A stretch of DNA of 64,000 bases, taken from NCBI RefSeq assembly GCF_016918545.1, contig NZ_JAFFQC010000003.1, forward strand, positions 124,001 through 188,000. The letters run 5' to 3'. This DNA is from Desulfobulbus alkaliphilus. Lineage in GTDB: Bacteria; Desulfobacterota; Desulfobulbia; Desulfobulbales; Desulfobulbaceae. Every line of letters begins with the position of its first letter. The first letter of the stretch is position 1. Position numbers and translations under genes: made by a program. The notes under the pieces are model-generated. The model did not search any database. It was not told the origin of the DNA and saw nothing but the letters and a program-made list of their open reading frames with translations. This document shows positions 9,485 to 17,030 of this stretch, in pieces.

Positions 9485-12400
9485 TCAGGTACCTTTACGG
9501 AGTTCCTGCAGAAAGGGGCAGGTGTCGTCCACGTCGTCAATTTCCAGGTAGACCGTTGTTTCAGCTGTTGCTGTAGCCACACCATCAAGCACTTCAAACA
9601 GTTCCGCCAAGGTCTTCATATCAGCAGGGGTGAGCTTCTCCAGGGAGAGACGGAGGCGGCCACCGCCGGGGAGTACAAGGTCGGCCATGTCGAGCAGGTC
9701 TATATTCGATTTTCCGCCCCGGTTGTAGAGGGAACCAAGACGCCTTAATAGAGGCAGGACCACCTGGGCACCGTGCTGGCCACTGAGGCTGAATCGTTCT
9801 TTCTCACCAGTGACCCACCCCCTGGTTGCCGCCTCAGCCGGAGTGACCAGGACGTCCTGCTCTGTTGGCGTATAAAAAACCGCTGCGGTGCCACTGTACA
9901 TCTGTGCTGGCTTGGTATCCTGACCCACTTCGCCCTGGTGGGCGACCGCTTTGCTGGTTTTAATAAGCTCACTGAGGGTATCGATCACCATTTTGCGCGG
10001 AATTTCTCCGTGCCGTTCGATAACGGTGTCGATCACTTGGGCGACCTGCACATCCTTTTGTTCATTGAGCACCCCGGCTACCCAGGCTTTCACCTTGGTC
10101 AGATCCGGTCCACCATCGCCAAGCCAGTTGCGAATTTTGGCACCTTCAGTGGTGATTAGGGAGTAATCGCGCATCAAATCCAGGTTGAGCGGCAGGTCGC
10201 CGGTTTCCTGGCTGTAGAGTTCCTCCGGTTTGACATTCTCTTCGTTGCCCATCTGGAACAGGCACCAGAGACCGCGGGAAACACCGGCGCGAACGATCTG
10301 GTTGAGTAGATCGGGACTGTCGAGAATCGGCCAGGTACGAATGCAGCAGAAATTTTTGCGGAGTTTCTGCAACGAAACCGTGTCACGCTGAGCACTGAAA
10401 AAGAGCTTGGACAGGCCTTTGAGCTGGCTTTGCCCGAGATGTTCAGCGGTAATCAGCTCGCCTTCTTCAAGCAGGATCTTGCGAATCTGTTCAAAGACCG
10501 GGACACCGCCTTCGCCACCGGCGGTACGGATTTCCTTGCGGACAATCTGTCCGCTGGCTGATGGGAACCAGAGGTAACGATAACTTTGCGTGACCGCTGT
10601 TTCCAAGGCCTTCTCTCGTTCGGTAAAACGCTGGCGGAAACCATCATCGTCCAGGCTGCGGGGCGTAATGCCATGGGCATCCGGGTTGGTTTTCAGTTTG
10701 ATCATAGCCAGTACGGTCCGTGCCATATCGCGCAGCTTATTTTTCGCCTGCTCGGCTTGCAGTCCAGCACCGCCAAACAGACTCATGGCCTCCACCGACG
10801 TCGATATGACCGCGGTATCCGGGACCAGCAGGAATACCAGATTTTGCTGAATGCGGGGTGCGTTGGCACCCACGGTGGTAACGCATTGTTCGACAGAGAG
10901 ATTATCAGCCTGGAGGGCAATAATGGCCAGCACAGGCTTGCCTTTGTTGTCCGGGATATGCTCCGGAGCGGTCACATCATGCTCAACCACAAAGGTTTTG
11001 TTGTCCTTGGACACCACTTTGCGGGCGTAGATGTTAAGCCGTTCATCGATCTCCTGCTGTTGCAAGGATTTACGGATACGTGCCAGGACGATATTGACCG
11101 ACGGATCAAGGCTGGCAAAATAGCGGCCCTGGCTGGAGCGAAGGTAATAGGCGCTGTGCTCGATCTCCTTCAGCGCTTCGGCCACCTGGGAAGGTGTCAG
11201 GCCAGGAAAGGAAGTGGCGAACATGGCATCCTGTTCAGACAGGCCAAAAAGGTTCGAGGCGATGCCCTGGTCTTGGCCAACCAGGCTATTGAGGAAAATG
11301 GTTTTCCAGGTGTATTCATACAGTGGCCAACCGTTGGGATGGGGATTTTTCAAATCGGCCAGTTCGGCATTACTCTTGCCCCCCTCCACCCCACTGGTGT
11401 CGACACCACCGACATCCGCATTGAGCACCGGATAAAGACCTGCGCTTCCAGTCCTGTTGATCAGCTCGGTGATCGTGCGCGCCTCTCGCAGATTAAAGTG
11501 GCAAGTGTGGATCATGGGTACGTCAACCTGTTTAGCCCAGAGGTTGCGCACTGCCAGGGTAAGTACACGGAGAACTCCGCGGGTCCCTTGAAAATCTTCT
11601 GATGCGGCGAGCTTGTGGTTGAGAAAGTCGATCAGTGTCGGGTGAAAGGGGTAGTGGGAAATCATTCGTTCCCGGTATTCTTCCCGCGTAGCATGGCCTG
11701 GGAGGAGGGATTGGTTTTTTGCGTACAGTTCCATGTATTCCCCAGCCGCGCTGCGGGCTACTCCGTCGTCGATCCGGGTGAAAAGACGTTTCGCCAGCAC
11801 CCGGGAAATTTCCGCCGCCTGCACGGGAACAACAGCAGTCGCATCCCTGGCGATAACACTGGCAACCCCTTTAGTTGCCTTCTGGCTGATGGCCAACACG
11901 CCATCGCTGTCGATCTCCATACCGGTGACTTTGGCCAGCATTTTTCCCAGTTGGCTGGTCTGGTTGGCGAAGGCATCGGAAGCAGATGCCAGGGTGAGGA
12001 GAATGGCGATTCCGGGATTACGCCGGGCATAGCCGTGCAACCCCATGAGGAAGGCGGCCAATTGATCGGCACCATCGGGTCGAGCTGCCTCCAGGCGAGC
12101 AGCGTACTGGGCCAGTTCATCGAGCATAACCAGGACCTTCTTCTCCTGGAATACGGTGGCAAAATAGTTTTCCCCGGGGGCAGCCATGGAAGTGGCGATG
12201 TCTCCGATTTGTCGATACAGCGATTCGCCCCCAACCTGAAAGGCAATCTCGCCCCACAGGGTATAAGGTATCAGCTCGGCGCCTTGAGGCTGATGCACCG
12301 GAATACCATCGCCAGCAACGCCGACCACATGGATACTCCCCGGTGATTGCAGGTTGGCCGGGTTGACCAGGTCGCCGGCAACATCAATCAATTCGTTGCC

Positions 12401-12718
12401 TTTGAAGGCCAAGTGGGTGCAGGCAATGAGGGTGTGGGTTTTGCCACCACCAAAGGCCGTTTCCAAGCGATGAATGGCAGGAACGCTGTTGTCGCCGGCG
12501 ATTCTGGCAAAGACATCACCAAGAACGCTTTTCATGCCATCGGTAGGATAGGTAGCCTCACCGAAAAACCGGTGGGCGTCGGTGTACAGCGAATGCAGAC
12601 TCACCGTTCCCTGGCGATAAAAGGAAATAACCTCGCTTAGAGATGCGGTGAAGATCTCGGGGTTGAATGTTCCCGTAATGATATCCTGCCGCGGTTCACA
12701 AGCCGTTAACACACCCAT
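9485..12718 (-). CDS. DUF499 ATPase (BrxC/PglY type), first gene of defence operon
   Basis: A 1077-aa protein with the DUF499 N-terminus: Walker A 'ETAFGGGKTHTL' near residue 92 and Walker B 'KKVLVMLDELAQY' near 199. DUF499 ATPases include BrxC/PglY of BREX phage defence and the large ATPase of DUF499-DUF1156 operons, where they are thought to couple nucleotide hydrolysis to surveillance of foreign DNA. The start is supported by 'GGAGG' six bases before the ATG. The gene is preceded by a short AT-rich region and is probably the operon leader. No PglZ phosphatase and no BrxL or BrxA/B gene lies in the window, so this is not a standard BREX locus. The family call is secure; the molecular role is inferred. 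Confidence 0.9.
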   Translation of the reverse strand: MGVLTACEPRQDIITGTFNPEIFTASLSEVISFYRQGTVSLHSLYTDAHRFFGEATYPTDGMKSVLGDVFARIAGDNSVPAIHRLETAFGGGKTHTLIACTHLAFKGNELIDVAGDLVNPANLQSPGSIHVVGVAGDGIPVHQPQGAELIPYTLWGEIAFQVGGESLYRQIGDIATSMAAPGENYFATVFQEKKVLVMLDELAQYAARLEAARPDGADQLAAFLMGLHGYARRNPGIAILLTLASASDAFANQTSQLGKMLAKVTGMEIDSDGVLAISQKATKGVASVIARDATAVVPVQAAEISRVLAKRLFTRIDDGVARSAAGEYMELYAKNQSLLPGHATREEYRERMISHYPFHPTLIDFLNHKLAASEDFQGTRGVLRVLTLAVRNLWAKQVDVPMIHTCHFNLREARTITELINRTGSAGLYPVLNADVGGVDTSGVEGGKSNAELADLKNPHPNGWPLYEYTWKTIFLNSLVGQDQGIASNLFGLSEQDAMFATSFPGLTPSQVAEALKEIEHSAYYLRSSQGRYFASLDPSVNIVLARIRKSLQQQEIDERLNIYARKVVSKDNKTFVVEHDVTAPEHIPDNKGKPVLAIIALQADNLSVEQCVTTVGANAPRIQQNLVFLLVPDTAVISTSVEAMSLFGGAGLQAEQAKNKLRDMARTVLAMIKLKTNPDAHGITPRSLDDDGFRQRFTEREKALETAVTQSYRYLWFPSASGQIVRKEIRTAGGEGGVPVFEQIRKILLEEGELITAEHLGQSQLKGLSKLFFSAQRDTVSLQKLRKNFCCIRTWPILDSPDLLNQIVRAGVSRGLWCLFQMGNEENVKPEELYSQETGDLPLNLDLMRDYSLITTEGAKIRNWLGDGGPDLTKVKAWVAGVLNEQKDVQVAQVIDTVIERHGEIPRKMVIDTLSELIKTSKAVAHQGEVGQDTKPAQMYSGTAAVFYTPTEQDVLVTPAEAATRGWVTGEKERFSLSGQHGAQVVLPLLRRLGSLYNRGGKSNIDLLDMADLVLPGGGRLRLSLEKLTPADMKTLAELFEVLDGVATATAETTVYLEIDDVDDTCPFLQELRKGT

Positions 12719-12790
12719 GTGTCCCTCCAGGTTGATGCAAATGGAAAAATCAGTGTTTGATATTGATAAAAAAAGAAAACGCCTCTTATA

Positions 12791-13309
12791 TTATTGAGTT
12801 ACTTCAGCCATAAGCAGCTTGGGATCCCAAATCTGCTCCGCCAAAAGGCAATACAGGGATTGTCTGGCGTCCAGATCTTCCTTCTTGAACTTCGCATGGG
12901 AGCAAAAAGGTAACCCGGTTTTTTCTACAAACCGGCAAAAACCAGGATCGCGCTCATAAGCTGCTTCATTAAGACTTTGCGCAAGCAGATTCTGTTTCAG
13001 GTAGTGGTCTCGCTTTTCCTCGTACGGGAGATCGCCATAACTTGCATTGAATTGCTTGGGCAGAAGCAGGAGGCCGCCAATCCGGTTCCGGTACTCCATG
13101 AAATCCTGATGATGGTCAAACTCGTCGGCGTGCCGTTCAGGATGATTTGCCCAAATATGCTCCACCTCATACCCATCTTTTCCGCCGCGTCGAATGTATT
13201 CGTGGTAGCGCGAAGGTCTGCCGGAACGGGTTTCTACATAATCGGTCATGCGGGCCAACAATCGATGTATCTGTTTGCCGTTCGTCCCATGGAGGCGAAA
13301 TCTTTTGCC
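12791..13309 (-). pseudogene. C-terminal fragment of a DUF262/DUF1524 HNH endonuclease
   Basis: The open frame carries the DUF1524 HNH region: 'GYEVEHIWANHPERH', then 'YRNRIGGLLLLPKQFNASYG'. The conserved H and N residues belong to a beta-beta-alpha-metal nuclease. Full proteins of this type (GmrSD-like, modification-dependent restriction) carry an N-terminal DUF262 NTPase/DGQQR domain, which is missing. The frame is continuous upstream only to the TAA that ends the 240-aa gene at 13310. The first possible start codons are internal (TTG 13261, ATG 13249). The fragment therefore looks like the surviving 3' end of a deleted gene. It is intact over ~150 residues, so a short product cannot be excluded. 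Confidence 0.7.
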
Positions 13310-14032
13310 TTATTTTGATACCATCTCGCGCCAATATTGGTAAAAATCCTCCAACTCTTTGACCCGAAGCGCTTTGTCTTCAATTCTCCGCAACACCATG
13401 CCCAGATAGACTCGCCACCCGGCATCAGGGGGCTCGTGGTGCACCGAGATGTTCATGAAAACCACGTTGATGGCGTCCATCTTTCTGAAGCCGGGCCAAT
13501 ACTGTGAAAACTGCCGTTTTTCCTCTTCCAGGGCAAGGTGCCAGCCAAATTCATCAAGGATGAATTTCTCCTGAGTCATCAGTCGTTCATCATCGTCAAT
13601 GAAATCTTTGTAGGATTCAACATACTCATCATACGTGTACCCTCCATCCGGCACCGTCACAACGGTAAGGTCACCGATGTCAGCAAAGTTGTCAGGAAAT
13701 TCATAATTGGGATGGGAAGCGGCTTCATTGTCATACCATCCCCCTCGGTCGCCAATCCAGAATCCATTCAAGCGCCTGTAGCTATCCAGATTATCGGCAA
13801 TTTTCTGCTGCTCAGGTGTGAATTCCGGCAAATTGTTCGGCAGGTAATCGGCCAACCAGGAAAAATAGTCATCATCCGGGATGTCGTACCAGATGTCGCC
13901 CTCGGCGGTTCGCGGAAAATCATTCATTCGATAATCTTTGGGAAAGACGTAGCCCTGGTCTGTCAAGGGTTCCGGCCAAGGCACTTTATGCCCACCGGCT
14001 ATTGTCCGCATCAGTATTCTATCTGCAAGCAT
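13310..14032 (-). CDS. Hypothetical protein, 240 aa, acidic and aromatic-rich
   Basis: I do not recognise this protein. It is acidic, rich in Trp, Tyr and Asp, lacks a signal peptide or membrane segment, and has no nucleotide-binding loop. The start ATG at 14032 follows 'AAGGAACATCC' and overlaps the preceding 63-codon ORF by 14 bp, which suggests translational coupling. Its stop lies in the same frame as the truncated HNH fragment that follows. It sits in a run of small island genes between the defence operon and the Fic/XRE pair. A toxin, immunity or anti-phage role would fit the neighbourhood, but nothing in the sequence shows it. Confidence 0.65.
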   Translation of the reverse strand: MLADRILMRTIAGGHKVPWPEPLTDQGYVFPKDYRMNDFPRTAEGDIWYDIPDDDYFSWLADYLPNNLPEFTPEQQKIADNLDSYRRLNGFWIGDRGGWYDNEAASHPNYEFPDNFADIGDLTVVTVPDGGYTYDEYVESYKDFIDDDERLMTQEKFILDEFGWHLALEEEKRQFSQYWPGFRKMDAINVVFMNISVHHEPPDAGWRVYLGMVLRRIEDKALRVKELEDFYQYWREMVSK

Positions 14033-14210
14033 GGATGTTCCTTCTGACGCCGAACATACGTTGGCCGTTGCCTGCTTTTTTCATTCTCAATGACATATCA
14101 CAATACCCTGTGTTTTTGCTGATGCCGATACAGACCTCGGTCATCAGGTGGAGCAACCGTTCGTCCATGAATTTCTTCTCCCCAAAGTTAATCATCGCCA
14201 GTATTCCCAT
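14019..14210 (-). CDS. Small hypothetical ORF coupled to the 240-aa gene
   Basis: This 63-codon frame (starting 'MGILAMINFGEKKF') begins inside the tail of the DDWG-type fragment and ends inside the start of the 240-aa gene. That tight overlap is the main support. A purine-rich 'GGAAG' precedes the ATG at 14210; a second ATG lies at 14195. No domain was recognised. Its position relative to the DDWG tail mirrors that of the 127-aa gene at 15745-16128, but sequence similarity between the two is not convincing. It may be a truncated remnant rather than a working gene. Confidence 0.35.
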   Translation of the reverse strand: MGILAMINFGEKKFMDERLLHLMTEVCIGISKNTGYCDMSLRMKKAGNGQRMFGVRRNIHACR

Positions 14211-14270
14211 GGTCATCTTCCATGGGAAAATCTGGTCCCCAGTCATTTTCGCTGGTGTTGACAAATATTA
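14188..14270 (-). pseudogene. Remnant of a second VWA-type C-terminus (DDWG-like tail)
   Basis: The frame ending at 14188 reads 'SENDWGPDFPMEDDHGNTGDD'-like residues before its stop. It resembles the end of the frame stopping at 16115 ('SADDWGANYPLIEENE', also ending in DD). Both are followed by an overlapping start of a small gene. The sequence further upstream does not match, so this appears to be a leftover tail of a paralogous cassette. Confidence 0.4.
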
Positions 14271-14547
14271 GGAGCCTGGCTGAAGCGTAAACCAGTATCG
14301 GGTTTTGCGATGGCTGCAGCGGTTTCGAATTGAAGAAAAGAAAGATAGGCAACCGGTCAAGTGATGAAAACGGTCTGGGCAAAATCCGTCTGGTGGCTTA
14401 TAAAAAAACTCTTACATCGCGCAAACAAAGAAGAAAAAATATCTTCAGACACTTGGCTTGTCTTTTCGTCGGTGATCGAAAGCAGGAATTGCCGTCCACT
14501 GAGTAGAAGCACTCCAACCGCCTTGCCCAAGAAATTCGCCGATACAC

Positions 14548-15147
14548 TTATGAGCGCACGAATGCCAACAGCGGAACATAATCGTACCGGTCGGCGGCAC
14601 GCAAGGCGTCGATATACTGCTGCCGGCAGTTCCCGGCATTGATGAGGTTACCACTTCCCCAGGAAAAACGAGGCTGTTTGAGCAGATGCACCAGCAGGAT
14701 ATCGGTCATCAGCCGGGCATGGCGGCCATTGCCGTTGGCAAAGGGATGGATGGCCGTCAGCCGGTGATGAAAGCGTACCGCAATTTCGTCGGGCGGATAG
14801 ACTGCATGCACTATCCAGGCGGCGCAGTCATCGCAGAGGGTACGCAATTCCGTGGCTATCTGCCAGGCCGGCAGACCGATATTCTTGCCGGTTTTCCGAT
14901 ACGAGCCCGCCCATTGCCAGACGTTGCCAAACATCCGTTTGTGCAGCCGTCTGGCAAAACCATCAGTGAGGATGTCCGGATGAGCACGGCGGAAGGCCCA
15001 GACCTCTGCCTCGGCAATATTGTCCTGTTCCCAGCGATCCAGCTCGGCCCGTGTCGTGATATGGGAAAGCCGCAGGTCTTCCACTTCATCAGGGTCAAGC
15101 GGGGTTGCGCCCTCCGGGCTGTCCCATTTCATGGTTGCAGATCCCAA
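14548..15147 (-). CDS. Fic-domain protein, mobile mystery protein B
   Basis: A 199-aa protein with the Fic motif 'HPFANGNGRHARL' near residue 135. The catalytic His and the phosphate-binding GNGR are present, so AMP transfer (or another nucleotidyl transfer) to a target protein is possible. The early 'WEQDNIAEAE' segment and overall length fit the 'mobile mystery protein B' family, which is regularly paired with a helix-turn-helix protein A. Here the protein A gene is directly upstream and overlaps by 19 bp. The pair behaves like a toxin-antitoxin-style mobile cassette, though its biochemical role is not established. No obvious inhibitory (S/T)xxxE(G/N) helix was noted. Confidence 0.85.
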   Translation of the reverse strand: MGSATMKWDSPEGATPLDPDEVEDLRLSHITTRAELDRWEQDNIAEAEVWAFRRAHPDILTDGFARRLHKRMFGNVWQWAGSYRKTGKNIGLPAWQIATELRTLCDDCAAWIVHAVYPPDEIAVRFHHRLTAIHPFANGNGRHARLMTDILLVHLLKQPRFSWGSGNLINAGNCRQQYIDALRAADRYDYVPLLAFVRS

Positions 15148-15599
15148 AGATCCCGGGGCGTCTCACGCACCAGTTCCTCGACAATGGTATCCAGAGAGTC
15201 CTGCTGTTCCTCGGATGAGAGGGTCTGGGCCTCAAGCAACATGGTGTGGGAAACCCTTTGCAACCGCTGGGCAGCCACCAGCCTGGCTTGTGCACGCACC
15301 GTTTCCTCCAGCGAGGAGCGGGGGACAAGGGCATAGACAAAAACACAGTCAAGGGCCTGGGCCACCTGCTGCATGGTTTTCAGCGTCGGCGCACCGGATG
15401 GTTCGCCCTGTTCCAGCTTAAAGACACGGGGCTGGGATACCTGGAGTCGTCTGGCCAGCTGCTTGCCGGACATGCCCAAAGCCTCGCGCACTGCCCGTAT
15501 CCACCCTTTTGCCGGGGGGAGCACCTTCTTGACCTCGCCGAACTTTGCCAAGGTTGCATCAAGCTGCCGACGGGCAATCTGCTTGTGTTGCGGCTTCAT
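15129..15599 (-). CDS. XRE-type helix-turn-helix protein, mobile mystery protein A
   Basis: A 156-aa protein with an XRE/Cro helix-turn-helix at residues ~50-105 ('MSGKQLARRLQVSQPRVFKL'). The flanking N-terminal basic region and C-terminal helical tail are typical of 'mobile mystery protein A'. It probably represses its own promoter and so controls the downstream Fic gene, with which it overlaps. The upstream AT-rich region contains an inverted repeat that could be its operator. The ATG at 15599 follows a weak purine tract. The pairing with mobile mystery protein B makes the assignment strong; the operator assignment is inference. Confidence 0.85.
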   Translation of the reverse strand: MKPQHKQIARRQLDATLAKFGEVKKVLPPAKGWIRAVREALGMSGKQLARRLQVSQPRVFKLEQGEPSGAPTLKTMQQVAQALDCVFVYALVPRSSLEETVRAQARLVAAQRLQRVSHTMLLEAQTLSSEEQQDSLDTIVEELVRETPRDLWDLQP

Positions 15600-15642
15600 A
15601 AAATAACCTTTTCATTATTCTTTATTGATAAACCAAAAATAT

Positions 15643-15663
15643 ATTTGTTATATAATCACAAAT
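15643..15663 (-). promoter_or_regulatory. Candidate operator/promoter of the XRE-Fic pair
   Basis: ATTTGT and ACAAAT arms flank nine bases in a very AT-rich stretch 44-64 bp before the XRE gene. TATA-rich hexamers overlap the repeat. An autorepressor binding here would cover the promoter. This is inferred from the palindrome and position only. Confidence 0.35.
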
Positions 15664-15744
15664 AAAAAATAATATCAAAGTTATTCCAATCTGAAAACTA
15701 ACCCTTACAACGCACCGAACTTCAAACGAAATCCACGCAGAAAT

Positions 15745-16128
15745 TCATTGCTCCTCTCCCTGGACCAACTGCTCAAACAGGTAAATCCGCCATGGGTGGC
15801 GGTTGCTGGGTGCGGTCCTGATCCGCACCGTGCGGACATTGCCGTCGGTCTGCAGATACTGGAACACGATCTCCCATGCCGGATCATACGCCTTGATCAT
15901 CCCGGCCGTGGCCGCATCCGGTTTACCGGAAACATAGACCCCATAACCCAAGTCCACCTTGTCATGCAGGATGTCCTCTTCATGGCCCTGGCGTTCCAGA
16001 GTGACCACGCCCCGGCCGGCTTCCTTGTACTGGGTAAAGGCAAACAAGGCAATCTGCTCCCGGCAGGCACCAAGGAGGATGTCAAAATCATCTTCCGCGA
16101 AACGGCCAAGGGGTTCAGTCATCGGCAT
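15745..16128 (-). CDS. Hypothetical protein, 127 aa, partner of the VWA gene
   Basis: The start ATG at 16128 has a strong 'GGAGG' six bases upstream and lies inside the end of the DDWG frame, so the two are translationally coupled. The product begins 'MPMTEPLGRFAEDDFD' and is soluble, with alternating beta-rich segments. It contains no catalytic motif that I recognise. The longer frame upstream of this ATG is a shadow of the neighbouring gene. Its position suggests a dedicated partner of the VWA protein. The function is unknown. Confidence 0.65.
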   Translation of the reverse strand: MPMTEPLGRFAEDDFDILLGACREQIALFAFTQYKEAGRGVVTLERQGHEEDILHDKVDLGYGVYVSGKPDAATAGMIKAYDPAWEIVFQYLQTDGNVRTVRIRTAPSNRHPWRIYLFEQLVQGEEQ

Positions 16129-16441
16129 TGTCAGCCTCCTCATTTTCTTCGATGAGTGGATAGTTCGCACCCCAGTCATCGGCGCTGATGTCGGCAAAAG
16201 CCATGGTGAGAGCAGCCAGTAATTGTTCATTGGGTGGCGTTTTCTTGATGCTTCTCCGCAAAGCACGCCGGAAATTGCTCGTCATTTCCAGGTGTGCGGG
16301 AGAGGTTGACAAGCACTGCAGGAAAGTCAGCACAATCATGTCTTCGGTAGCTTCGGGAGCACTGTTTGCGGCTATTTCCTCAACTGCATCAAAAATTCGG
16401 TCGGGAAGTTGGCAATAGACAAGATCTTTATACTCTCTGAT
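16115..16441 (-). pseudogene. C-terminal half of broken VWA-domain gene (DDWG tail)
   Basis: This open stretch starts right after the TAA that ends the VWA frame and is in the same frame with it. It reads 'REYKDLVYCQLPDRIFDAVE' onward to the tail 'ADDWGANYPLIEENE' and its stop at 16115. No ATG, GTG or TTG start occurs before the internal ATG at 16339. The simplest reading is that it is the 3' part of one gene interrupted by TAA plus unrelated sequence. A 74-aa product from the ATG at 16339 is possible but has no good ribosome-binding site. Confidence 0.5.
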
Positions 16442-16951
16442 TTAGTCCACGACCAATGGCCATACGGGCCAATACACTGGGTTGGCTGGTTGCGGCGTGA
16501 TTCTCCCGATGGTGGCTGGACCGGGAGTTGCCACCGTGGCCACAAGGGCTTCCTCCATCTCGGTGCCGCCCATGTCAGCCTCGATGGTGCGCAATACACG
16601 CCGCACCCTGGTGATATGTTCACTGGTCGCGGGAACCTGCCTGTCAAAGAGCTGCCTGTGGGTGGTGCCGAACAGGATGATATTGAACCAATCGTCGGCA
16701 CGCAGTTGGGAGAGGATATCGCTGACCGCCTGCCGGGCCTGACTGATGGAGTCGCCGGCCATGGAGCCTGAACAATCCACCACGATCTTGATGCTTTTGG
16801 GCGGCAGGTTTTGCGGTGATGGCAGTTGCGGGATAAACGAGGCCAGGGCAACCCAGCCATCCTCAAGGTCCTGGTCGATGTGCAGGGTATCCGGCGGGGC
16901 CTGGGGCAAACGGAGGATAAGTGCAGGTATAAAGGTTCCCGACAAAGACAT
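16442..16951 (-). pseudogene. Truncated von Willebrand factor A (VWA) domain protein
   Basis: The frame begins 'MSLSGTFIPALILRLPQ' and reaches the MIDAS metal site 'VVDCSGSMAGDS' (DxSxS). It continues to the conserved 'GGTEMEEAL' where the third metal-ligand Thr lies. The second half of a VWA fold (the TDG strand and following helices) is absent. Instead a Pro/Trp-rich stretch runs into a TAA. VWA domains mediate metal-dependent protein contacts and often work with AAA ATPases. The C-terminal part of the original gene probably survives in frame downstream. An ISAzo13 fragment abuts the 5' end, so insertion and deletion have damaged this locus. Confidence 0.6.
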
Positions 16952-17027
16952 GGAACAACTCGCGCTCATTCGTGATGAGTTTCACGGCGAGTGGAACTAC
17001 ATGATTGCTCCTAAACAAAACCCATAG
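16950..17027 (+). mobile_element. 3' remnant of an ISAzo13-type transposase
   Basis: The plus frame ends 'RDEFHGEWNYMIAPKQNP' before TAG. The FHG(E/D)WNY-I pattern close to the stop is what I know from the C-terminus of ISAzo13 (Rhodopirellula-type DDE) transposases. The rest of the transposase is missing; the upstream part of this frame is only a shadow of the VWA gene. It marks a past insertion at the border between the VWA locus and the RiPP operon. Identification rests on about 20 residues. Confidence 0.5.
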
Positions 17028-17030
17028 TGT

